Source of the DNA: Carboxylicivirga longa
GTDB lineage: Bacteria; Bacteroidota; Bacteroidia; Bacteroidales; Marinilabiliaceae
Length of the DNA stretch: 64,000 nucleotides
Assembly (NCBI RefSeq): GCF_050589825.1
Contig: NZ_JBNGOZ010000005.1
Span: 124,001-188,000, forward strand
Direction of reading: 5' to 3'
In this document: piece after piece, positions 49,305-57,720 of the stretch
Numbering within the stretch: the stretch's first letter is position 1
Layout of the letters: each line of letters starts with the position of its first letter
Notes under the pieces: model-generated
What the model was told of the DNA's origin: nothing
Database searches by the model: none
The model's input: the letters and a program-made list of their open reading frames with translations, nothing else
Made by a program: the position numbers and the translations under genes

Positions 49305-51206
49305 TTATATTTTTTTGAGAATAATCTGATCTCCATAGAATGTGTTGAGCTTTTCAATAATGGTGTTCCATAACTCAAACTGTTCGGGCAATATTAATCC
49401 ATTATTGATCTTTACTTCGTTGGTGTAAGTAATGGTGTTACCATTTGATTTCATATGTACGTTAACCATTATTTCACCATCGCTAAACGACACAGCTTCC
49501 GGCAGATAACTTAGTTTATAACCTTTGGGTATTGATACGGTCTTCAGTGTTTTTGACATGACCTTCTTTCCAAACGCATAGGCGCTTTTGCGCTCTTTGT
49601 CTATTTTGGCACCGCTTAAGCGTTTATCCCAGTCCAGCTCAATAAATAATTCACCATCAAACTCACTGATTCGATTGGTAATATTGTAATTGTATTTGAG
49701 TTCTAAGGGCTTATCCCTGTTTGAATCAGGCGCGTTAAGTACTTGCACCTTATCTTCATTGTTTGATTCAGACACTGACAAGTAATTAAATAAATCATTT
49801 TTATCTTCCACCTTAGTGTTGTTGGATAGATAAAGGATATTTTTCTTTGTTTCACCCTTAACAAGCAAGGAACCTTCACCAACCAGGTTATTATTTTCAA
49901 TTTGTATGTTTTCGGTGCGAAGCAACAGGTTGTCTTCTGCCGTGTGAGTAGGAACGTGTTTGCGGATATATGTATCGCCATTTTCAATGAGCATTTCTTT
50001 GCCCTGAATTCGTTCCGCATTTTTACCTAGCCCAATATATTTTTCGGTAGCATCCAGTACAAACATTTTATCATTAGTAAAGGCTGTGCAAACCATATGG
50101 TTGTCAACACACAATGAGGGTAAGTCGTAGTTATAGGGTATTTTACTGGTTCCTATCCACGTCAAACGGGCATCGATTCCCGCTACTTTGAGCATTGATT
50201 TAGTTAGTATGGCCATACCTTTACAGTCGCCGTAGCGGTTATTGTAAACATTTTGAGGAGCATCCGGCTTAAATCCAGCTATACCCTCTTCAAAAGCAAT
50301 GTATTTAATATGCTCTTGCACCCAATAGTAGATCTTTTTAATTTTCTCCTCATTACTTTTAGCACCTGCGGTTAGCTGATTTACCAATTCTGCGTATGGG
50401 GAGTTATCCACTTTTACCTTTTGAGCCAGACTATTGTACCAGTTGTATAAATCGTCAACAGTACTGATTACCGTTTTTTTACTTCCATTGGCTGTGTAGC
50501 TTTTGCTAAGAACTATAATGTGAGGGGCATGATACAAAATACCGCGAGAATTGTCTTCATCTTCAAGTTTTTTTAATTGCTCACAGCTGAAATTCACTAG
50601 CGTCACCCCTTCTTTTTTTTCCTCAGTGCGCGTGATGCTATAGCCTTCGAAATTCATTTCTACCAGTTCAACATCTACTCCATCGGGAATGTGAAAAGAG
50701 ATATTACGTTTGTGCACCGGTTCTGTATCTTGCAAAAATACTTTAGTGAGATACTTGGGATCTTTATAAAGGCAGGTCGATCGAAAGGTTACTTCAGTAG
50801 ATTCATATAGCATATCAAAGTTATAATGAGCCACTTTGGCATCTGAGTAAAAAATACCATCCACTTCGTAGTTACCATATATTTTATCATATTTTAGTTT
50901 GCCACGCCCCGATGTGTATCTGGCTGAGCCATGTGTTAGGTCAACATTATCATTGTAATACACATTTTTGTAATACTTAATGTTGCTTTCGAGCGAGATG
51001 AGGTCAGTTTTTTCTTTTTCTTCCACCTGTAAGCCCTGGGCATTTACCCTAAACGTGTACTGCGAATTATACGCTGATGAAGCAATAATGGCATTCGGGA
51101 AGAGTTGTTTTAGCTTTTCAGCCTTTTCTGGATTCGTGTATTTTTTTTGCGCAAATGCGCTTATGTGCATGACCAATAGTGTCAGCATCGCTATGTTCTT
51201 AATCAT
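49305..51206 (-). CDS. DUF3857 and transglutaminase-like protein, catalytic triad present
   Basis: Secreted protein of 633 residues (signal MIKNIAMLTLLVMHISAFAQ). A DUF3857-like N-terminal sandwich is followed by a transglutaminase core with all three catalytic motifs: NRYGDCKGMAILTKSML (Cys), CVDNHMVCTAF (His) and MFVLDATEKYIG (Asp). The C-terminal third is a beta-rich domain. Such proteins are widespread in Bacteroidetes; known activities of the fold include amide crosslinking or peptidase cleavage, but the substrate here is unknown. It is the first gene of a two-gene operon with the degenerate paralogue. Confidence 0.9.
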   Translation of the reverse strand: MIKNIAMLTLLVMHISAFAQKKYTNPEKAEKLKQLFPNAIIASSAYNSQYTFRVNAQGLQVEEKEKTDLISLESNIKYYKNVYYNDNVDLTHGSARYTSGRGKLKYDKIYGNYEVDGIFYSDAKVAHYNFDMLYESTEVTFRSTCLYKDPKYLTKVFLQDTEPVHKRNISFHIPDGVDVELVEMNFEGYSITRTEEKKEGVTLVNFSCEQLKKLEDEDNSRGILYHAPHIIVLSKSYTANGSKKTVISTVDDLYNWYNSLAQKVKVDNSPYAELVNQLTAGAKSNEEKIKKIYYWVQEHIKYIAFEEGIAGFKPDAPQNVYNNRYGDCKGMAILTKSMLKVAGIDARLTWIGTSKIPYNYDLPSLCVDNHMVCTAFTNDKMFVLDATEKYIGLGKNAERIQGKEMLIENGDTYIRKHVPTHTAEDNLLLRTENIQIENNNLVGEGSLLVKGETKKNILYLSNNTKVEDKNDLFNYLSVSESNNEDKVQVLNAPDSNRDKPLELKYNYNITNRISEFDGELFIELDWDKRLSGAKIDKERKSAYAFGKKVMSKTLKTVSIPKGYKLSYLPEAVSFSDGEIMVNVHMKSNGNTITYTNEVKINNGLILPEQFELWNTIIEKLNTFYGDQIILKKI

Positions 51207-51313
51207 TTGGATGTAGGTGTTATTTTTTTGTTAGATGTAGTACGGGGTAGAATAGATTATGTTACATTTTAATGTGTTGTAATTAGTATGTATACTGCAT
51301 TACCAAAAAAAAA

Positions 51314-51337
51314 CGGCCACCGATCATTCGGCAGCCG
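51314..51337 (-). terminator. Terminator of the formiminotransferase gene (copy 2 of a duplicated terminator)
   Basis: Same 24-base hairpin as at 47075-47098, again followed on the minus strand by a T-run. It lies 33 bases past the stop at 51370. The identity extends into both flanks. Confidence 0.85.
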
Positions 51338-51369
51338 CATATATTAAACAAATAACTATCAGCCAGTGG

Positions 51370-53058
51370 TTATATTTTCCCATTGACAATCTCCAGTATG
51401 TCCTTTTCTTCCTGTATGGCTTTGTCCTCAATTGCTTTACCATCTGCCAATACCTTCTCCACATAGGCTTTATCATCCAGCCCGGCGGCGTTGATTTTCA
51501 CGTTCAGGTAAGCCCCCATCACGGCAGAACGGGCACATAAGGCGCCCACGCCGGCATCGCTCACAGAGTTGGGATTACCAATTTCAGCCATGGCTCGTAT
51601 CACTTCAAAACCTTTATAGGCTACTTCCATCACCCGGAAGGGTACCTGGATGGCGTATTTAGTGGCCTCGTCAATGGCTTTTTTGCGGGCTGCCTTCTCC
51701 TCCTCATTTGATTTGGGCAAACCAAAGGCATCCATAATCTTATTAAAAGCATGGGTGTCTTCATCTACCAGGTGTAGCAGTTCTTTTTCAACTGCCATAC
51801 CTTTCTCGGCCCAGTCGCTGAATTCTTCCCAGCGATCGTCCCAGCCGCGTTTGTGTGCCGATAGGTTGGCTACCATGGTGCCCAGGGCAGCACCCAATGA
51901 GCCCACATAAGCTGAGATGGAGCCCCCACCCGGCGCAGGCGATTCCGAAGCCGTCTCGTCAGCAAACGCAGTCAGGTTCATGTCGATTAGCTGCTTCTTA
52001 TCTTCCTTCAGGATGTACTCTATAATTTTCTTGTCCGGATCAAAGGGATATAGCTCGTCCAGTCCCATTGATTTCACTGCAATCTTAATGATCTCACGCT
52101 CCGGAATACCCGTTGAGCGCTCTTGTTTACGCAGGAAGTATCTACCGGCATCCAGCATGGCCTGAAGCGGTACTACACCTACCATCTCGGAACCTGTTAC
52201 CCGGATGCCGCGGGCGTTGGCACGCTCGTACACCGCTTCGTAGGCTTTATGCAAGGATGTAACCGTAATATCGGTCAGGTTCATGGATATTTGTGCCACA
52301 CCGTATTCTTCAATGTACCAGCCAATGCCTTTCACCGATTTCAGCATGCCGGGAATATTCACAGGATTGCCATTTTCGTCTTTTACAATTTTACCGGTTA
52401 CCGGATGTCCTTCGCGCTTCACGCGTCCTCGTTCGCGCACATCAAAGGCAATGGCATTGGCACGGCGTGTTGAGGTGGTGTTCAGGTTTACATTATAGGC
52501 AATCAGGAAGTTACGGGCGCCTACCGCTGTAACGCCCGATTGAGCCACACTTTCGTTCCACTCAGCAGGACCATAATCCGGCTTCCATTCAGCAGTACCA
52601 ATACGCTTGGGAATCGCTTCGTATTCGCCTTCGCGGCAGCTCGCCAGATTTTTCCGTTTTTCTTCTTTGGCGGCAAATTCATAGCAGTAGATGGGGATGT
52701 TCAATTCTTTGCCAATGCGCTCGGCCAGCTTGTGGGCGTACTGCACCGTTTCTTCCATGGTGATGTTAGCCACGGGTACCAGTGGGCATACATCGGTGGC
52801 TCCGAATCGTGGATGGGCGCCTTTATGATGGCGCATGTCAATCAGTTCCTGCGCTTTTTTTACCGCCTGAAAAGCGGCTTCACATACTTCGTTGGGTGTA
52901 CCCACAAGGGTTACTACGGTGCGGTTGGTGGCTTTCCCCGGATCTACATCGATGAGCTTTACGCCGTCTACCTTCTTAATTTCATCGGTAATTTTGTCGA
53001 TGATCGTCATGTCGCATCCTTCAGAGAAGTTAGGAACACATTCGATTAATTGTTGCAT
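51370..53058 (-). CDS. ftcD: Glutamate formimidoyltransferase / formimidoyltetrahydrofolate cyclodeaminase (fused)
   Basis: Bifunctional histidine-degradation enzyme: it transfers the formimino group from formiminoglutamate to tetrahydrofolate, then releases ammonia to give methenyl-THF. The 562 residues carry an N-terminal formiminotransferase part (about 1-330: LIECVPNFSEGCDMTIIDKI, DMRHHKGAHPRFGATDVCPL with the catalytic His) and a C-terminal cyclodeaminase four-helix part (about 355-562: FADETASESPAPGGGSISAY, GNPNSVSDAGVGALCARSAV). The fusion matches the mammalian FTCD layout and is common in Bacteroidetes. hutI lies upstream on the same strand after 191 bases; hutH and hutU are not in the window. 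Confidence 0.96.
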   Translation of the reverse strand: MQQLIECVPNFSEGCDMTIIDKITDEIKKVDGVKLIDVDPGKATNRTVVTLVGTPNEVCEAAFQAVKKAQELIDMRHHKGAHPRFGATDVCPLVPVANITMEETVQYAHKLAERIGKELNIPIYCYEFAAKEEKRKNLASCREGEYEAIPKRIGTAEWKPDYGPAEWNESVAQSGVTAVGARNFLIAYNVNLNTTSTRRANAIAFDVRERGRVKREGHPVTGKIVKDENGNPVNIPGMLKSVKGIGWYIEEYGVAQISMNLTDITVTSLHKAYEAVYERANARGIRVTGSEMVGVVPLQAMLDAGRYFLRKQERSTGIPEREIIKIAVKSMGLDELYPFDPDKKIIEYILKEDKKQLIDMNLTAFADETASESPAPGGGSISAYVGSLGAALGTMVANLSAHKRGWDDRWEEFSDWAEKGMAVEKELLHLVDEDTHAFNKIMDAFGLPKSNEEEKAARKKAIDEATKYAIQVPFRVMEVAYKGFEVIRAMAEIGNPNSVSDAGVGALCARSAVMGAYLNVKINAAGLDDKAYVEKVLADGKAIEDKAIQEEKDILEIVNGKI

Positions 53059-53249
53059 GGTATTTAGTTTTTCGTTGATTTTATATTTAGTGCGCCGTTC
53101 GTTGTGCCAAGTGTATTTTATTTAATTTAGTTGTTAGTTGAGAGGCCAATGTTTCAATAGGTCTTAGCTCTTATGACTTTTATCTTCTTTTATTACTCCG
53201 AAGATTGCGGTTCTAAGTCGTGATGTAAAAAGCCGTTAGGCAACAACTA

Positions 53250-54518
53250 TTAGCTGATAACTCCATTTAAAATGGTCGTTTCCACCTTATTTTCGCCGTA
53301 GGCATAGGGCAGGTACTCAATGCCCGGAATGGGCTTGGTGATTACCAGGTTGGCTTTTTTGCCAATACAGATAGAGCCCAGTTCTTTATCAACACCCATG
53401 GCGTAAGCTGTGTTTTTTGTTACGGCATGAATCACCTCTTCCGGCAGCATACGGTATAAAACGCTGCCCATGGACATTATTAGCTGCATGTTACCCGATG
53501 GTGATGAGCCCGGGTTGTAATCGGAGGCCAAAGCCACGGGTAATCCGGCCTCCATCATTTTACGGGCCGGTGCATAGGCCATGTTCAGGAAGAAGGCAGC
53601 GCCCGGCAGGATGGTGGGCATGGTGCCCGAATCTTTCAGCGCCCGAATCTCATCCTCACCTGTATATTCCAGATGATCGACCGATAGCGCGCGGTGCTGA
53701 ACGCCCACTTGTATGCCACCCGAATAATCCAGCTCATTGGCATGTATCTTAGGGCGTAGACCATATTTAGCGGCTGCATTCAATATGCGATCGGTATCCT
53801 CTACCGAGAAGAAACCTACATCGCAGAATACATCCACATAATCGGCCAATTGTTCTTTGGCTACAGCTGGTAGCATTTCGTTAATAATCAAATCAACATA
53901 TTTCTCCTGTTGCCCGCGGTATTCCAGGGGAATGGAGTGTGCACCCAGGAAAGTTGATTTTATGCTTAGTGGGCTGGCTTCTTTCAGACGCTTAATGACC
54001 CGCAGCATCTTGAGTTCGCTTTCCAGTGTCAGTCCGTATCCACTTTTAATTTCAACCGCACCGGTGCCCCACTTGATGATTTCCTGTAAGCGAAGCATGG
54101 CATCATCGAAGAGCTGCTCCTCACTGGCTGTTTGCATTAGCTTGGCCGAATTAAGGATGCCACCGCCGCGCGCAGCTATCTCTTCGTAACTCAAACCTTT
54201 GATTTTATCTACATACTCTACATCGCGGCTTTGGGGATATACCAAATGGGTATGTGAGTCGCACCAGGCGGGCAACACGAGTCTGTCAGTGGCATCAATT
54301 ACTTCGATGTTGTCAGGTAAGGCTGCCTTATTTAGCTCTGCCATGTTACCGTACGACTCGATTGTTTCACCTTTGATAAGCAGGTAGGCGTTTTTAAGAG
54401 ATGGTAAATGCGCCATCTGCGCCCCGGCAATAAAGGATTGGTGCTCTTGCTCAACCTGAATAAGTTGTTTTATATTCTTGATTAATAGTTGCTTCATAAG
54501 AATTTTATTTTGCTCCAT
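53250..54518 (-). CDS. hutI: Imidazolonepropionase
   Basis: Amidohydrolase that opens imidazolone propionate to formiminoglutamate, the substrate of the next gene's product. The family motifs are in order: metal-binding CDSHTHLVYPQSRD, GGGILNSAKLMQTASEEQLF, GTGAVEIKSGYGLTLESELK, FLGAHSIPLEYRGQ, KIHANELDYSGG, DHLEYTGEDEI and ALASDYNPGSSPSGNMQLIM. It has 422 residues from the first ATG at 54518; an ATG seven codons later (54497, MKQLLIKNIKQL) gives 415 residues and fits the family start better. Confidence 0.96.
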   Translation of the reverse strand: MEQNKILMKQLLIKNIKQLIQVEQEHQSFIAGAQMAHLPSLKNAYLLIKGETIESYGNMAELNKAALPDNIEVIDATDRLVLPAWCDSHTHLVYPQSRDVEYVDKIKGLSYEEIAARGGGILNSAKLMQTASEEQLFDDAMLRLQEIIKWGTGAVEIKSGYGLTLESELKMLRVIKRLKEASPLSIKSTFLGAHSIPLEYRGQQEKYVDLIINEMLPAVAKEQLADYVDVFCDVGFFSVEDTDRILNAAAKYGLRPKIHANELDYSGGIQVGVQHRALSVDHLEYTGEDEIRALKDSGTMPTILPGAAFFLNMAYAPARKMMEAGLPVALASDYNPGSSPSGNMQLIMSMGSVLYRMLPEEVIHAVTKNTAYAMGVDKELGSICIGKKANLVITKPIPGIEYLPYAYGENKVETTILNGVIS

Positions 54519-54698
54519 TTCAAGGATTTAAAAGTAGGATAATTGTAGATGGTATGTCTATGATTTTAATCAATTCAGCTTGTACTGAATTGTAGTGCAC
54601 TAATAACATTTTGCGAGAATGCGTCCTGTGGAGTTGTTGAATGCATTTGGATGAAACGCTTAATAAATATAAGATGGGTAACAGTAAAATTAAAATCC

Positions 54699-54706
54699 TA
54701 TTTTTG
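54699..54706 (+). promoter_or_regulatory. -7 box upstream of the yfcC-type gene
   Basis: TATTTTTG, full match to TAnnTTTG, 54 bases before the ATG at 54760, in the divergent region shared with hutI. No convincing -33. Confidence 0.4.
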
Positions 54707-54759
54707 TGCTTCGTCTAATTTTCTTGATACCTATATCTTGAGTCTAACATCTTAAAGAA

Positions 54760-56349
54760 ATGTTTAAAAAAGTACCGCATACCTACGTTATTATTTTCTC
54801 TCTAATTGTATTTGCTGCCATTTTAACCTGGCTGGTTCCGGGCGGTGAATACGTGGAAGAAACCACCGTTGTTAATGGTGTTGAGCAAACACAGTTGGTG
54901 TTTAAAACCATTGAAAGTCAGCCACAGACCTGGGAGGTGTTTGCGGCCATGGTAAATGGTTTCGAAAAAGGAGCTGGTATTATTGTTTTTATCCTAATGA
55001 TTGGCGGAGCCTTCTGGATAATGAATGATTCGAAGGCTGTTGATGTGGGTATTTTTTCCTTTTTGAATTTTGTGAAGCGGCTCGATCACTTTAAGCTTAT
55101 ACGGATGATGGGAGCCAATAACCTGATACTAACGCTTATTATGCTGATGTTCTCGGTATTTGGTGCTGTGTTTGGCATGAGTGAAGAAACCATTGCCTTT
55201 ATGGTAGTACTGATTCCTCTGGCTATCTCAATGGGCTACGACAGTATCACCGGAGTGGGTATTGTGTATCTGGCGGCTCACCTGGGCTTTGCCGGTGCTG
55301 TACTCAATCCATTCACCATAGGCATAGCACAGGGTCTGGCCGATCTGCCGTTGTTCTCTGGCTTTGAATATCGCCTGGTATGCTGGGTGATTATTAACAT
55401 AGTGGGATTTGCATACATACTAATTTATGCTCGTAAGGTAAAGCGCAATCCCAAGTCATCGCCTGTTTATCATGAGGATGCCTACTGGCGCAATCGAGCA
55501 GCAACGCAGCTTGAAGATATTGATAAGGCAACACCGCGCGCTGCCTGGTGGGCCTATGGTCTCACTGCATTGGCCCTTGTTTTGTTTGCGCTGATGCATC
55601 AGCAAACTACCCTGAAGATTGGAGGTGGCGAAGGCATTACCTGGCCTGTTATGCCAATTATGGCCGGTATTTTTATCCTTACAGGTTTCCTATCGTTGCG
55701 TAAGAAAGTGCATTTTTTTATTCTTAACCTACTGGCCTTTACTATTTTGTTTTTGGTGATTGGGGTGATGGGTTATGCCTGGTATATCACTGAAATAGCG
55801 GCCTTGTTCCTTGCCATGGGCATTCTCTCGGGCATAGCCATGGGCAACGATGCCAATCAAATTACCAAACTCTTTCTGGAGGGTGCTAAAGATATTATGT
55901 CGGCGGCTCTTGTGGTAGGCCTGGCCGGTGGCATTATTGTCATCCTCGAAGATGGGAAGATTGTACATACCATACTACATGCTCTGGCACAGTCCATGAG
56001 TGATTTGGGCAATATCGCCTCGGTAGGTATCATGTATGGTATTCAAACCATGATTAATATTTTTATTCCCAGCGGCTCGGCTAAAGCGGCTCTGACCATG
56101 CCCATTATGGCACCTTTCAGTGATTTGATAGGTCTGTCGCGTCAGGCAACTGTTATGGCCTTCCAGTTTGGCGACGGCTTTACCAATATGATAACACCTA
56201 CTTCGCCGGTTTTGATTGGCGTTTTGGGCGTTGCCAAAGTGCCCTATACCAAATGGTTTAAGTGGGCTGCTCCATTAATTGTTATGCTTATTGTGTTGGG
56301 TTTCCTTTTGTTGATACCTACGGTTACCATGACCTTGAATGGTTTTTAA
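54760..56349 (+). CDS. YfcC family transporter
   Basis: Inner-membrane carrier of 529 residues with about 12 hydrophobic segments, in the YfcC branch of the ion-transporter superfamily (DcuC/ArcD relatives). Diagnostic stretches are the MFKKVPHTYVIIFSLIVFAA start, LTWLVPGGEY, MFSVFGAVFGMSEETIAFMV, NIFIPSGSAKAALTMPIMAP and FQFGDGFTNMITPTSPVLIG. Relatives carry amino acids or C4-dicarboxylates. Divergent transcription from hutI/ftcD suggests histidine or a breakdown product such as glutamate as a possible cargo; this is inference from position. Confidence 0.9.
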   Translation: MFKKVPHTYVIIFSLIVFAAILTWLVPGGEYVEETTVVNGVEQTQLVFKTIESQPQTWEVFAAMVNGFEKGAGIIVFILMIGGAFWIMNDSKAVDVGIFSFLNFVKRLDHFKLIRMMGANNLILTLIMLMFSVFGAVFGMSEETIAFMVVLIPLAISMGYDSITGVGIVYLAAHLGFAGAVLNPFTIGIAQGLADLPLFSGFEYRLVCWVIINIVGFAYILIYARKVKRNPKSSPVYHEDAYWRNRAATQLEDIDKATPRAAWWAYGLTALALVLFALMHQQTTLKIGGGEGITWPVMPIMAGIFILTGFLSLRKKVHFFILNLLAFTILFLVIGVMGYAWYITEIAALFLAMGILSGIAMGNDANQITKLFLEGAKDIMSAALVVGLAGGIIVILEDGKIVHTILHALAQSMSDLGNIASVGIMYGIQTMINIFIPSGSAKAALTMPIMAPFSDLIGLSRQATVMAFQFGDGFTNMITPTSPVLIGVLGVAKVPYTKWFKWAAPLIVMLIVLGFLLLIPTVTMTLNGF

Positions 56350-56362
56350 TAGCACGTTTTAT

Positions 56363-56403
56363 GGGGTTTAGGTTGACGGCATTATGATTTTTCACTAAAC
56401 CCC
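56363..56403 (+). terminator. Possible terminator of the yfcC-type gene
   Basis: GGGGTTTAG and CTAAACCCC form a perfect 9-bp stem around a 23-base loop, 14 bases past the stop. The T-run after it is poor. Confidence 0.45.
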
Positions 56404-56515
56404 TCTATCTACTTCCAAAAGGGAGTAGAATCAAATTACTTGTGTATTTTTATGTTTTTTATTCCCTTTGCTTGATGAAGGGAACAATCAATACGAATCA
56501 TTTCAAGTATCTGTT

Positions 56516-57067
56516 ATGTGTAAAACGAAGCCTCAGGAAGTAATTCGCTTTTGCCCGCGATGTGGCAGTAATCAATTTATTGCGCAGGATGGTAAGTCCT
56601 TTAAATGTCAAGACTGTTATTTTCATTTTTTTGTTAATTCGGCCTGCGCCGTTGCTGGAATAATCATTAACGAAAAGGGGGAGATGCTGCTGACACGAAG
56701 GGCTTTTGACCCGCATGCAGGTATGCTTGATTTGCCCGGTGGTTTCGTTGATCCAGGCGAGCGAGCGGAGGCGGCTTTGGTACGGGAAATTAAGGAGGAG
56801 CTGAATCTGGAAGTTATTGACCTGCGTTTTCTGGCTTCCTATCCCAATGAGTATGTGTTCTCGGGATACACGGTATACACTACCGATTTGGGTTTTGTAT
56901 GCCGCGTGGCTAACTTTGATAATATGCATGCACAGGACGATATCAGTGGCTATGAATTTATTCACCCTGAAGCTATCGATTTTGAGCAGATAAGTGCAGG
57001 CTCCATCGCACGTCTGATAGAGACCTATGTGGCCATTGGTGCCCACCATCGAAAAACCCATCGCTAA
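56516..57067 (+). CDS. NUDIX hydrolase with N-terminal zinc ribbon
   Basis: Hydrolase of nucleoside-diphosphate-linked substrates, 183 residues from the ATG at 56516 (an upstream TTG would add 16 residues of poor quality). Zinc ribbon at the N-terminus (CPRCGSNQF ... CQDCYF, Cys 13, 16, 31, 34), then the Nudix fold with a complete Nudix box at 76-97 (GFVDPGERAEAALV, REIKEELNLEV). The zinc-ribbon layout resembles NudC-like NADH pyrophosphatases and related Bacteroidetes Nudix proteins, but it is shorter and lacks the SQPWPFPxS motif of NudC, so the substrate is open. It converges on the DUF4251 gene. Confidence 0.92.
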   Translation: MCKTKPQEVIRFCPRCGSNQFIAQDGKSFKCQDCYFHFFVNSACAVAGIIINEKGEMLLTRRAFDPHAGMLDLPGGFVDPGERAEAALVREIKEELNLEVIDLRFLASYPNEYVFSGYTVYTTDLGFVCRVANFDNMHAQDDISGYEFIHPEAIDFEQISAGSIARLIETYVAIGAHHRKTHR

Positions 57068-57091
57068 GGCCAGTCTGTGCACCGGCCTTAG
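57064..57091. terminator. Short inverted repeat between the NUDIX and DUF4251 genes
   Basis: CTAAGGCC and GGCCTTAG, a perfect 8-bp stem with a 12-base loop that starts within the NUDIX stop codon. No T-run follows. It could serve as a weak bidirectional end. Confidence 0.4.
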
Positions 57092-57107
57092 TAACCAGGC
57101 TTATGCT

Positions 57108-57674
57108 TTATATTATCGGAGTTCCCTTGTAAACATTAGACATGGAAACAGGTAGTAGTATGCCTCTGTATTGCACTCTACGCGAGGTGTTTCCCTGCAC
57201 TGAGGCATTGGCAATCTGTCCGCTGGCATTGCTGTCAAGTCGAATATCGAACGAGCCAAGAGCCGATGTGATATATACTGTGATAAAATAAGTTCCTTTT
57301 TTGTCGTTTTTCTTTACCTCGTACTTGCTAACACGTCCACGAACCGATACGCCCCCAACACCATTCTGTCCCATTCCGGTACTAGAACCCAGCTGAACAA
57401 AGGCTTCATCGCCTTCAACAGCAATAAAGTTCAAGTTGCTGTTTACATTCACCGAAGCACCTCTTTTGTTTTGTAGTACGTTGGCCTCCAGTACCCATTG
57501 TTGTTCGTCTATGGCCACTTCCAGCAGCTTGGATAATTCAGCTGTGCGTTCTGCCTGCTCTTGTTTTTGGAGGGCGCGCCGTTCTTTGCGAGTCATTTTT
57601 TCTGTCTGGTTCTCTTGTGCCATACTCAGTAGTGAGAAAGCTACCAACAGGCTGAATAATGCTAGTTTTTTCAT
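57108..57674 (-). CDS. DUF4251 family protein
   Basis: Secreted protein of 188 residues (signal MKKLALFSLLVAFSLLSMAQ), then a highly charged helix (MTRKERRALQKQEQAERTAE) typical of DUF4251 proteins, then a beta-rich domain (WVLEANVLQNKRGASVNVNS, YFITVYITSALGSFDIRLDS, GRVSKYEVKK). DUF4251 members are found across Bacteroidetes and their role is unknown. A -7 box (TAAGTTTG on the minus strand, 57716-57723) lies 41 bases upstream, overlapping the end of the PagL-like gene, which is on the same strand. Confidence 0.82.
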   Translation of the reverse strand: MKKLALFSLLVAFSLLSMAQENQTEKMTRKERRALQKQEQAERTAELSKLLEVAIDEQQWVLEANVLQNKRGASVNVNSNLNFIAVEGDEAFVQLGSSTGMGQNGVGGVSVRGRVSKYEVKKNDKKGTYFITVYITSALGSFDIRLDSNASGQIANASVQGNTSRRVQYRGILLPVSMSNVYKGTPII

Positions 57675-57720
57675 GGTGATTTGTTAAAAGTGTTTGTGTT
57701 TTAGCTTGTAATGATCAAAC

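Noticed and set aside
52540..53049. 169-codon open frame on the plus strand
   Set aside because: Antisense to the formiminotransferase domain of ftcD; no start context or domain.
56498..57082. 194-codon open frame on the minus strand
   Set aside because: Antisense to the NUDIX gene, which has a full Nudix box and zinc ribbon; rejected as a shadow.
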